Shown one piece after another: positions 35,907-48,000 of a DNA stretch of 64,000 nucleotides. The notes beneath the pieces are model-generated. The model did not search any database. It was given only the letters and a program-made list of their open reading frames with translations, and was not told where the DNA came from. Numbering within the stretch: position 1 is the first letter of the stretch; every line of letters starts with the position of its first letter. The position numbers were made by a program, and so were the translations under genes. The DNA is from Aplysia californica (lineage: Eukaryota; Mollusca; Gastropoda; Aplysiida; Aplysiidae). Location: assembly GCF_000002075.1 (NCBI RefSeq), contig NW_004797315.1, positions 1,635,133 through 1,699,132 on the forward strand. Reading direction: 5' to 3'.

Positions 35907-38900
35907 GCGTACATGTGTTGCGTGTTATGTGTTCGTGAGTGTGTATATGTGTGTTTGTGTGTGTGTGTATGTATTATGTGTATGTGTTTGTGTGTGTATG
36001 AGTGTGTGTATTTGTGTGTGTGTGTGTGTCACGTGCGGGAATATTGTTCTTACATGCATTTATGTAAAGTGCCTAGAGCTGTGTTTACACGGGAATGGGC
36101 GCTATAGAAATGATCTTCATTATTATTATTATTATTATTATTACTTCCCGTTGACCTGAACATTAATTCTTCTTACGACAAATTTAACATTCCATCATTC
36201 ATTTTGATTTTGCTTTGTCTTTCCTGAACAGGATGGAATACATGAAGTTACCGACGAGGTCCACATTGAAGTCAAGGATGTGAATGACTCTCCACCACAA
36301 TGGCAGAAAACAGGCCCAAAGATCATTGATGAAGAGATTTCTAAGGTAAGCATTGAGAAATTCCGTTCACGCCATGAACTTCTCCATCTTTTATAAAGGA
36401 CATAAGCCATCCAGGAACATTATACTTGGGATTCGGAGATAGATGGGGTTGGGTGGGGGAGTTTGATGAAATGTGAGGCAGCATGGTGAAATCAGGCGCT
36501 CGTCAAAATGTCTATTTAAGAACTCATTTCAGTGGGAATTATATTGAAAAACGTTGGTTAAAGGCATAAAAAATGTAAATTGTCACTTTCCACAGACTCT
36601 GAGGCTTTGTAAATAACCAAACTTTGGCGGCCATTTTCTCACTAATTTTACCTCTGAAACCAGGCGACCCCATCTCATTCAATTGCAAATATCTCGACAT
36701 GTACTCAAGATAAACAGATAATTTTAAAATCTAAAGCAAGGCAAATGAACAAGCTTTAAGGCAATACTATCGACTCCACATGACCAAAAATTGACGAGCG
36801 CCTGATTCCATGGCGTCGTGACACAAATATGTATTACATCTTTTTTTCCCCCTTTACAGAAGAAGGACATTTAGAGAGATTTTCTTTTGTTTTGTGTTGC
36901 AACTAGCTGTTGTATTATATTGTAAAGCGCTCAGAACCGGTGTGCTTTAATCAGGGTTGAGCGCCATAAGAATGTCATTTATGTTTGAAGAGACAGAAGT
37001 TTAGTTTAGGAAAGATACAGTCGGCAATGATTTGAAGAATGACCCCCTGCCAGCTTTCCAGCTAGTGTTTGAGTTATAATCTGTGTGATGGCTGAATTAT
37101 TTTATTTTAACGTCATGATACTATTTAAAGACGCAGTGATAGATCCGTGCAATATTTGGATTTTGTTATTTTAGTATTGATTTTGAATTGTTCTTGTGTT
37201 TCAATATTTGTGTCATGACATGGTGGAATCAGGCACTCGTCAATTTTTGGGCATGTGGAGCTACTTGTATCATCTTCAAGCTTGTTCATTTGCCTTGCTT
37301 TTGATTTTAAAAATACCCATCTGACTTGAATAGAGGCCGAGCTATTTGCGTTAAAGGAGGTTGGAGTTGCCTGGTTTCAGAGGTAAGATAAGTGAGAAAA
37401 TGGCCAACAAAGTTGGTAAATTCCATAGCTTAAAGGTCGTTGGGCACAGAAACAGTGCTAAACCAGCACGGAAAAGCTCTCGGCGGGAGAAGAGAGCCAA
37501 TTTCATCCCCAACCAGAAGAAGAGTTCCCTCAACCTCTTGCAACTCAACATCTGTGGTTTGAGGAACAAGACAGAACTCCTCAAAGTACTGAAGGACAGG
37601 CAGATTCATGTTGCCCTCCTTCAAGAAACCCTACACAAGGGTACGGACCTGAACCTCACAGGATACACCAGTTATGCCTGCACATGCACAGGATGCCACG
37701 GTGTAGTCACTTACCTGCGGAACGATATTCAGGGAGATTTCGTACATTTGTCGTCTGCCCAACCAACTGATACCCAGAAGGCCACCATATGGCACATTGG
37801 TAGGAAGTTTACAATTTACAATGTTTACAGCCCTCCACAGACAACATGCGATTTGTCTGATCTACAAGCAACTAACTACGGAAAAACCATTTGTGCGGGT
37901 GACTTCAATGGCCACTCCCCTGAATGGGGCTACACCAGCTACAACAGCACAGGCCGAAAGATCGAAGAGCTTTGTGAAACCAGCAACCTCTCTGTGTTGC
38001 AAAATGCTAACTCCACTCCTACCCTACTTCACAGAGCCCACTTGACTCTCAGCCGGCCTGATCTCACCATCTGCTCATCTGACATCAAAAACGCCTGTCG
38101 CATCGAAGTGATTGATGACATAGGAAGTGACCACAGACCTATCTTTACACAGATCACCTCCCCACCTGCCTTGAACCACCCTCGGAGAACTCGACGGAAC
38201 TTTAAGAAAGCCAACTGGGCAGAATACAAAAAGACCTCAGACAAATTGCTCTCTAACATAGTAGAAACAGATGATGCTGATCTTTTTAATGAACAAGTCA
38301 CTAAAAATATTCTTAAAGCTGCATCTCCGCACATTCCACGGGGATGCCGAAGAAATTACAAACCCTTTTGGAATGAAGAAATCCAGGCTGCCGTGGCAGA
38401 AAGAGAGAAGGCCAGACAGTTACTGGAAAACTCACCATCACCAATAGCCAGAACACACTATAGCAAGACCTGCGCTCAGGTGAAAATGACAGAAAAAAAA
38501 GCCAAAAATGAAAAATGGACCCAGACTTGGGAAGATCTTGACCTTCGCCACAATGGAACAAAGGCTTGGTCCCTTGTCAGCAACCTCTCGGGAGAAAGAC
38601 AAAAAAGCAACCCCAAACCAATTTTCCTTTCAGGCAACACCATCGCAGAAGACCAGAAGAAAGCTGAACATTTTAACCGGTATTTCGCCTCTGTAAACAG
38701 GGCAAGTAGACTAACTGAGGCCGATAGACTCCTCATAAACAAGGCTAAGCATGAAGAAAAAGCCCCTACCGTGAACAACGCCCTTTTTGAGGAGGATTTC
38801 AGCATGATGGAACTTGGACAGACCCTCAAAAAATTAAAGCAAAAGAAAGCCCCAGGACCTGACAAAATACACAACGAAATGCTGTGCAACCTTGGTGATA

Positions 38901-41900
38901 AAGGAAAAGATGTCATATGCCGCTTAGTAAATACCACGTGGAGAACGAGCGGAATACCAAAGGCGTGGAGGATCGCCCAGATCATACCGCTCCTAAAGAA
39001 GGGGAAACCACCTGGAGAAGCGAAGAGCTACCGACCTATATCACTAACATCATGTATCGGTAAGCTTGCCGAAAGAATGGTGAACAACCGCCTTTACTGG
39101 TACCTGGAAAACTCCAACAGCTTGAACCCACACCAAGCAGGCTTTAGAAAAGGCAGCAACACAGAAGACCAACTTTTCAAACTAAGTCAAGACATCCAGG
39201 ATGGTTTCCAGGAGACTAAACACACTGTTGCCATCTTTGTAGATCTCCAACAGGCGTATGACAGAGTGTGGAGAAAAGGCCTACTCATGAAAATGATGGA
39301 CCTCGGGATACACAGGAAACTTTATAAATGGATCAAGTTTTTTCTAGCGGATCGAAACATCGAAACAAAGGTGAACAATGCCCACTCGTCAAGAGAAGTA
39401 CTCGAGGAGGGCCTACCCCAAGGTTCCTGTCTGAGTTGCACTTTGTTCCTGATCTTCTTTAATGATGTGACGAACGTGCTGAAATCAGAAAAGACTCTCT
39501 ACGCTGATGATCTTGCTCTCTGGCAGACACATCACAGCACGGTAGTAGGAGCAGGAAAATTAAATGAAGACCTCAAGAGGCTCCACAATTACTGTCAGAA
39601 ATGGAAGCTCAAAATAAACTGCTCGAAAACAGTATACACCATCTTTACAAAGAGCCATAAAACAGCCAAAGAAAAACTCCTACTGAAGATAGGAAATGAA
39701 AATCTCCCCAACGTATTTAGGAGTCAAACTTGACCAAAGTCTAACAAAGAAAAGCCAAGTGGAGAGCATAAAGAACAAGGCGAAAAGAAGACTCCAACTT
39801 TTAAAGAAACTCGCAAGCAGTTCATGGGGATCAGACAAACAAACTCTGAGAGCTTTATACCTTAGTTATGTCCGATCTTCCCTGGAATACAGCAATAGCC
39901 TACTCACTATATGTAGTGCAACTACTTGTAACACCCTTGACAAGGTCCAAAATAATGCCCTTCGTTTCATAAATGGTGGCATGAGATCTACACCTACTGC
40001 CGCATGTGAAATTCTATCAAATGTTGAACCCCTGGGAATACGCAGAGATTAAGCAGTTTTGGAGCTTCATGAAAGAACAAAAAAAATGTGCCCCAACCAC
40101 CGAAACAGGAAATTAGTAGAAACATAGAAACCAAAGAAACGACTTCAACAAAAATCAGTCATGCATCTCATCACAGAACTAATGGAGAGCCACCATCTAC
40201 CACAAAACAGAAGAGAAACCAAAAGAGTCAACCAAAACATCCCTCCCCACATTTCTATGGAAAAACCAATCATTAAAACTTCTCTCAGAGACAATAGCAC
40301 AAAATCTTCAGACCCAGTGAAGTTGATGCTTGCATCACATCAAACAATCGACAGCTATTCAGATGACTGGATACACGTCTATACAGACGGCTCAGCCTTC
40401 AAAGGCACAACCAAAGCCGGATATGGAATACTAATACAATACCCAGATGGAAGTTCCAATGAGATCTCTGCAGCCTGTGGAGAGAAATGCAACAACTACG
40501 ACGCAGAAATGATAGCAATTGAAACAGCACTATACTATCTCCGCACAGTTTTTGACACTCATCCAAACAAAACACAGAGTAAAGTGATCTTCACTGACTC
40601 ACTATCAGTCTTGCAAGCTATAGAAAATGATCACCATCTAAACGAAGACTTGACACATATACTGTTTGGCTCCCATCATCTGATAACATTCTGTGGCATC
40701 AACCTGGTAATGCAGTGGATTCCCGGACACTCAAACATACCTGGAAATGACAGAGCAGACACACTCACCAAAAGGGGATCTAGACAGGAACAACCCAACA
40801 TTCCTACTTCATACAACACTGCAAAACAAATCATTAAAAGCAACAGCAAACAAGATTGGATGAACAGATGGGCCTTGGGAAAGACAGGCAGAACAGTTTT
40901 CAAACATATGACTACAACAAAACGAAATGACAATATCAACCACCTACAAAGAAAGAAACAGACCACGATCTTCCGCCTACGAACAGAACATATACAGCTC
41001 AACTTTCACTTGAACAGAATAAAACCAGAACTTCCCCCAATGTGTCCTTCGTGTGACTATGCATATGAGACAGTGGAACATCACCTTTTCCACTGTACAG
41101 CCCTAAATGACATCAGAGCTACCCTTCTCCCTCCGAGACCTAACTTCGACAACACAATCTACGGAACATTACAGCAACTGCAGCAAACCTGCACTTATCA
41201 CTACATGGCATTGGACAGAAGGTCAAGAGCCCAGATGTTGCTTGATCGATAACAACAACAACAACAAAGGTCGTTGGGAACTGAAAATTTACATGTTTGT
41301 GCCTTTAATCAACTTTTTATTCAGTAAAATCCACAAAGAAATATGGTCTTTAAATAGCCCAAAAAAGTGTTGAGCCAAAATAAAAAAATTTGATGAATAT
41401 TGCCAAACTGGCAGAAAACTGCCAGTTTCTTCAATTTCAATTACATTGACAAGCACCTGATTTCACCACGATGAATCATATTGCAGCATTTCTATGAAAT
41501 GAATGTTAATTGTACATAATTTTGCATTTGAATATAAGTACTTTCTTCCTGTCTTATAAACTTAGCCCCCTTCTCCCACTCTCAGCTGTCAACCACATAT
41601 GCATGAGGACATTGTTCACCAGATGTGCGTGAGTCACTGTTCATACACTGTGTAGTGGCAATGGTATATAAGCATTGGTTCCCCGTACGTGGAGTGGTGA
41701 TGAACAGATGCTGCCATTGCTCAGGACAAGAATGTCGGAGTCTCTAATTACTCTCAGTGTACCCTCTGAAGAACATGACAAACAGACACCATGTTGAGTA
41801 GGAAAATAAGCCATGTACACTGAAAATTAATAGCAATATGTTTTGAGGAACCAAAGATCTAGCAGGAAAGAGAAGAAACCATACACTTTACTCATGAAAA

Positions 41901-44900
41901 TACTTTATTATAGCTGAATATTTCAAATATGTTTTGTTAGTGTTTTGAGTTGATTTTAGTGTGTGATTGTATTAAAATATTTGGTCCTCAGGGAACTGTC
42001 ATTCAAACTGTCACTGCCTCTGACCCAGATGTTGGCGCACCACGGCCTATCGTCTATGAGCTTTTTGGAGGTATGTGTAGAGTTCACATGGCACAACATG
42101 TGACTACTGGACTGTTGGCTTTGATAGTATTGGGGTGGGGGGGGAATCTATTTTTGTCATTGACAAATACACATTTTAATGAACTCTTTATTAAATGATT
42201 TAGTGCAATTTGGAGCAGCTGAAGATGAATTAGTTAGCGAAAGAGAATCAAGATGAAAGGCAGGAAGTAAGATGTCTTTTCATTGATGAATCAGTGTAAT
42301 TATGTTTATATATTTATTTTTTTGCACCACCCGTAAGCTGAAAAATTGTTTGTTGTCTGTTAGTGGGGTTTTTTTTTTAATCAGAAGTTAAACGATAAGC
42401 TTTCTTAAGTGCTGGAGAAAAATACTTAAATATCTTAGCACAGGCCGAAGGATCAGAACTCAGATGGCCGCTGGATCGGAAAAGTAAATACCTTAGCAAC
42501 TAGAGCTGGGGCGCGAGAACGGAACTGAATCGCCACTCTTGCCCGTGGAACGCGTTTCGCAATTCACTTCAGCGGAACGCGCAACAGTATCGCCTTCCGA
42601 TTCCCGATTCACTCCCCTGTCGCTGTCACCGCCTTACAGCTTATTTATGTTTTTGTAACCTACTGCTGAGTCGAGTCGCGAGCGCAAGAATGGAACGGAA
42701 CACTTAGTATGGCTCCCCTTATTTTACAAAAGATGGTATAGTCCAACCCCCATATTAAAACAAAATGAACGGGTTCCAACCAATGGACAGAAGGAATTTT
42801 ATGGAGCCATTGTTTTAGCGAATCATGGGGTGGGGGGGTGAATTTATTGGGTCGCTAATTGAGGTCAGTAGATAGAGCAGCTCAACAAAGGGTGGGGGGA
42901 TGGCTGGACAACAAGAGTGGGAATCGCCCTCACCAAGTGGCGTTGATGTGACACTGTTCCGTTTCAGTCAGTGTTCCGCCGCAGTTCCTCGAGCGCTCGC
43001 GTACTCGCGATTCTTTGAAGCCGACTGAATCGCGAATCACCACTCTCAGATTTGGCGAGCAGGATCCAGCTCTATTAGCAACAAAGAAAATTTTTAACAT
43101 TAAAAAATTGCAGGATTCAAAATTAAAATTCATGTGTTAAGAAAATGAGAAAGCTTTCATACTTTGTTGTAATGTAACTCCCGCTTTCTTTGTTTCAGTG
43201 CAGTATGTACAGTTTGTGCTGATAAAAATGCTTTGTTCTTTTATTTAGTCTATTTGCAGCTCAGCTGTTATGTGTAAGAATCGATAAATTTTTTCCTTAA
43301 ATTTGTACACATCTCTTTTTTTCAGATATGTGTCTTTTATGTCGTACAGGAGTGAAAACAGGTTCTAGTCAAATTGTTTTTTAAATCTGTAAAGCTTTCA
43401 GATAACTATGTTATATCATGGTCACCACAAAAAATGAAACTCCCTTAGAAGCTTCAGATTTTCTTACAATGAGTAACAATGTGCTTGATGAGAAGATGAA
43501 ACACAATGAGTTCATTTTTAGAACGAGTTGTTGTTGGATGCGACTTGTTCTTTCCCTCTGTTTGGTTTCTACTTGCACTAAATTTCTGTTATTGTGTTTG
43601 ATTTATGGTCGTTTTTGCCGTTGCAATAATGAATCTTGAATTTGATTGGGTTTTTGTCATTTTCAGATCATATGGATGTTTTCACGATCAATTCCACAAG
43701 TGGTGAAATTTCAAACATTATTGCACCTGACTTCGATGCACAAGGCAGCAGGAAGAACAGACCATGGGATGTAACCATCAGGGTAAAGGAATACATTGAT
43801 ATCACTGTCAGGACTCTGTAAAATCAACTTTAGTTTATTTTTATAGTAAGAGTTTTACGGCACTTGCAACTCAAATAGGTCATATAAGTGCTGAAGATGA
43901 GAGATGTTACTACCCCAGATTAACATAAAAAGGAGGGGAGATAAAAATAATAGATGCTTGATAAGAAAAGCACCACACTAGAGCCTCTACCAACCACACG
44001 CGAATCAACTCGAGATTTCATGACGAACGACTGGTTCAAACATGAGAAATGGCAATTTTTGTGTCAGAGTGGATCATTTTGTTTGCAAGCCTTTGCTATT
44101 TAAGGATATGGCAGATTAATACGGAAAGTTGGTCTCCGTCTTGATTATAAACAATTTTTGAAAAGGAGAGAGTTATACTTGAACAGATGTTGATTTGACT
44201 GTAAGCACTAACGGTTTGTGGAAGAAGCTGTTAGAGTCATAGTGCTTTAAATGGCTAAGCTGATTTTGACATTGTTTTCTCCTTTACCACAAAGCTATAC
44301 CTGTTTGCTTTGTCCTTTTTGTGGCTCATAAACAGTATGTCAAAAGATTCCTGTCTGTAATGTACTTTTGTTATTATGAAAATGTTTATTTGAAAGTTTC
44401 TTACTCATTGAATGTTTGTTCAGTCATATTGATTTTTACTGTTCGAACTAATTAATTTGTCTTATTTAGCATTACTTCAAAAAGTTTGTAGTTCCATATT
44501 CTTAAAAAATGTGTCCTATGATTTCATGGTGCGCTTTTGCATTATTAATAGGCAAGAGAGGTGATAACGAATCCTGATGGCACAACAGCACTTGGCAATG
44601 ATCCACTGACCACTGCGACTGTAAAAATCAGGATCACTATGAAGGACATCAACGACAACGCACCAAAATTCGACAAGAATGTATACAACATTGAGATCAA
44701 TGAGAACATTGCAAGAGGTCAGAACATTCCAGGTCTGCAGATGACTGTGACAGATGCTGATCAAACTGTAAGTATTACTGCGATCATCTGAAACTGAAAA
44801 CAATGGATAATATCATAAATGTCATGATTGAAATGTGAAGACATTGAATTTGATAATATTTTCTTTCAAGAAATGAAACTGATTAGGCCTACATGAAAAT

Positions 44901-44982
44901 TTAAGAAATGCAGAATACTTTATTTTATTTGGTAATAAGGTAGGCTTTGAAAACATCATCATCATCATCATCTCATCATCAT

Positions 44983-45021
<39 letters not shown>

Positions 45022-48000
45022 TATCACCATCATCATCATCTTCATAATCATCATCGACTCGACAATTCCCCTTTTTCTTGTTGTGTTTTTCTTATTTCTT
45101 TTTTTTCTTGAAACATAACAATTTGCACCATGTCAATACATTTTTATGTAACCTACAAATATCGGCACCAAAATCAGGACTCGGGACCAAAAAAAAAGGG
45201 TAGGCCTTGAGGTATAGCAGATTAAATTGTGCTGATAATGAGACGGAAAAAAACGGATCAATAATCATTATTATATCATCAATATTTTTGCTGACTGAAA
45301 ACGTACTGGACCTTGTTGCTTCAACTTTCTGATAGAACACTGTCCTCTCCTCTGTGAGTTATACTTGAACAGATGTTGATTTGACTGTAAGCACTAACGG
45401 TTTGTGGAAAAAGCTGTTAGAGTCATAGTGCTTTAAATGACTATGCTGATTTTGACATTGTTTTCTCCTTTACCACAAAGCTATACCTGTTTGCTTTGTC
45501 CTTTTTGCCTGCCTCAATTTCAAAGTCCATTTTAAATTCTGTTCCTCACTGGTGACCTTCTCTCACATTCCGGGAAGTTTTGTGATGGTTACATGTAATT
45601 GGGTATACTCAGGAAAATAATTTTAGAACGAAAAGTGTTACGCTAGTTTTGTTTACTTTTTTTTTAAATGAATTGTCGCACAAAGTAAATTCAAACTCGT
45701 TGTTTCTTAGCCAGATTGATATGAATGCTAAAAAAAAGATAGCATTTGTATTGCACAAATTCCTGCTCAACAGCAAGCTCTATGCACTTTACAATCTACA
45801 TTTTTACCACAGCAGACCTGATAGCATTCTGAAACAATCTCAACTTCCTGGGAAGCATACAGTGTAAGCTGCCATTTTATAGGCACTAAAATACCAACAT
45901 ACTAACAAAATTTTTTGCTGTCTATGGCCGGGTACCCATTCCCACTTGGGTGGAGTGAGGAAAATTCTGGTAAAGTGCCTTTCCCAAGAAAACAATGTCG
46001 GTCCTGAGGCCCGGACCCCTGAACTCACAACCCCATTTTTACGAGTCCAGAAGTCTTACCACTAGATCACCAAATGCCGCTAAGAACAGTATGGAAAGTA
46101 ACAGTCTCCCTCGTTTTCCCCCGCCGGTGAATGTGCTGATCTCGCATTTTCATTTTCCAGTTCACTGTCACTTCTTTGCTGCCACAAACCATACAGGTCT
46201 CATCACAGTCCTCTTCTAGATCAGAATTGAGGATATGATATCCCATCTCTTTATCAGCTGAATATCTCTTGAAAGGTGCACTTTTCACTGATCAATGAGT
46301 GACATTTCAACCACAAAGAGATAACCATGTGAAATTGGAATACAATAGATTTTCTTTTTACGGGAGGAGGCAGAATGTGAGAATACATATAGATCACCTT
46401 TGCGTGAGGTCCAATATAGCAATGGGAGAATTCCTGTTTATTTTCTGTAGCTATTTCCTGCAGCTATTTCCTGCACTCTTCAAAGTGTTGTCTAACTCAG
46501 GTTTCACATTGACTTTCCTTTATGATGTTATCTTTTTTTTTTCAGTGATTAAGATTAGCTTTCTCATGAATCCAGCAATGTTGTAGATGTTTTAACTTAA
46601 AATGCTGGGAGATTCTGCTTGGACAGATTTCTACCAAGTTCAGCTCTCATTTTTCTTGGTATAAATAGTCATTACACGCATCTCCCAAAATTTTTACATC
46701 AAAAATAGTTTTTTAAAGGAATTTTTTCTGATCAGCTATTGGACAATGTAGAATGATGCACAACTCGATCATTGCAGTTCTGAACACGGCGCACCGCCTG
46801 TGGAATTTTAGTTGCAGCGGGGGATTCCCCGCCAAGCGCCTTATCACGTCGGGGTCATGGGGGTCAGCTCCCTGTCGCCACCCTGTCTGGCCTGACTTAA
46901 TTTTTGGTACTTTTTAACGTACAGATTTAGGTGTATCCTTGTGTTTATGGTAATTATTATTTAATGCACCCAAAGCACGCTTTTCTGCTCTTGAGGCTCA
47001 AAAAAGAACGGACGGGCTTTGTAACTTGTCTGGTTATTTCTTTAGAGGCGCTGAAGTCGGCAATGCTAAATTGTGAGGCTGCGTGGTGAAATCAGGCGCT
47101 CGTCAAAATAATGACATTGAAGAAACAGGCGATTTTCCGTCGTTTTGGCAATTTTTATCAAATTTTTGCTTTTTGGCTAAATCTCTTTTCTGTCCATTTA
47201 AAAACACATTTCTGTGTGGATTTTTGCGGAAAAACGTTGATCAGAGGTGCAAAAAATAAAAAAATTTAGTTTCCCAGGGCTCTCCAGCTATGGAATTCAC
47301 CAAACTTTGGCGGCCATTTTCTCTCTGAAACCAGGCGATCCCCACATCCTTCAATCGCAAATAGCTCGACTTCTATTAAAGACAGACGGTTAATTTTTTC
47401 ACTGAAAGCAAGAAAAATGAACAAGCTTTAAGATGATACCAATACCTCCACATGCCCAAAAATTGACGAGCGCCTGATTCCACCGCGTCATGACACAATT
47501 GTAAATTTTTTTAGACAACTGTGAATGAAAAAAAAAAATCAATATTAAAAAAACGGCACTACAAAAGCTGTCGAATTTTTGGACCATGAACGACATAACA
47601 TTGGTGTAGATACTCAGAAAAGATGGTATCTGGGCATATAATAGAAAGGTGTAATTTTGCAACTTTGTCCATCTGGCACACAATTTGTAATGAAGTAATT
47701 CCTCCAAATACAACTTTATGTGTCTAATATAATCGTGAATATTCGCATATTTTCTCGAAAGTTTATCAAAATTACCCTGCAGTCTCTATATGAAGTAATA
47801 CAAATCGATTTAAGTGCCAGAATACATCTATGACGCAATACGCGAACAGTGTCTGTTAGTGTTAGACTCCAGAAATTCCTTACTTTAAAAAAAAAACCGC
47901 TACGTCTAGGTTTTGAAAGTTGACTGAATAACAGGGGTGACTTCTCATAATTGGGTTATAAGAATAATTTCTAGCTTTCCAGTGACACTGAATCACCACC

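Larger units (their letters stand above)
30290..36143 (+). mobile_element. L2/CR1-clade LINE, interrupted by a family E transposon
   Basis: Plus-strand element in intron 7 of gene B. The upstream part has YTRDQLLSVNKK. Endonuclease: IIAGLTPPGYKSISVPR, VYRPPPNRKNK, ILGDFNLHFED, SDHYVVSCKI (about 30900-31680). Reverse transcriptase: FRPVSNLPFLSKILEKVV, LLDVSAAFDTIDH, YADDTQLY (31692-32978). The C-terminal part resumes at 35017 (NLGVYFNSKLSMEHHINY, LHWLPVSARMSYKIA, PSYLSDLIQIYVPSRSLRS, LAPSIWNSLPQPLR). The 3' end has GCGCTATAGAAATGATCTTC and (ATT)n. Lesions: frameshift near 30.86 kb, TGA for CGA at 31677-31679, frameshift near 32.70 kb. The 5' limit is approximate. Sense to the host gene. Confidence 0.88.
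37445..41265 (+). mobile_element. RNase-H-bearing LINE inserted in MITE A copy 5
   Basis: 3.8-kb non-LTR element with 13-bp target duplication AAAGGTCGTTGGG (37432-37444, 41266-41278) and an (AAC)n tail. Domains in order are endonuclease, reverse transcriptase with YADD, RNase H, and a C-terminal CxxC...H...C zinc motif (CPSCDYAYETVEHHLFHC). It starts almost at the endonuclease, so the 5' UTR and any first frame are missing. It lies in intron 8 of gene B in sense. I-, Ingi- or R1-like; the clade is unresolved. Confidence 0.92.
37210..41479 (-). mobile_element. MITE family A, copy 5, split by a LINE
   Basis: 37210-37444 and 41266-41479 are the two parts of one copy, reversed relative to the others: GTGTCATGACATGGTGGAAT at the left and TGATTTCACCACGATG at the right. 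The LINE between them is bounded by a 13-bp duplication. The MITE's own flanks are ATTT and ATTG, an imperfect duplication. Confidence 0.85.

Noticed and set aside
35820-36159. Cys/Val-rich open frames
   Set aside because: They translate the (GT)n microsatellite in the L2 3' region.
37361-37444. Natural start of the LINE frame at 37361
   Set aside because: This part is MITE A sequence upstream of the LINE's target duplication.
40676-41002. Minus-strand open frame in the LINE
   Set aside because: Shadow of the RNase H frame on the other strand.
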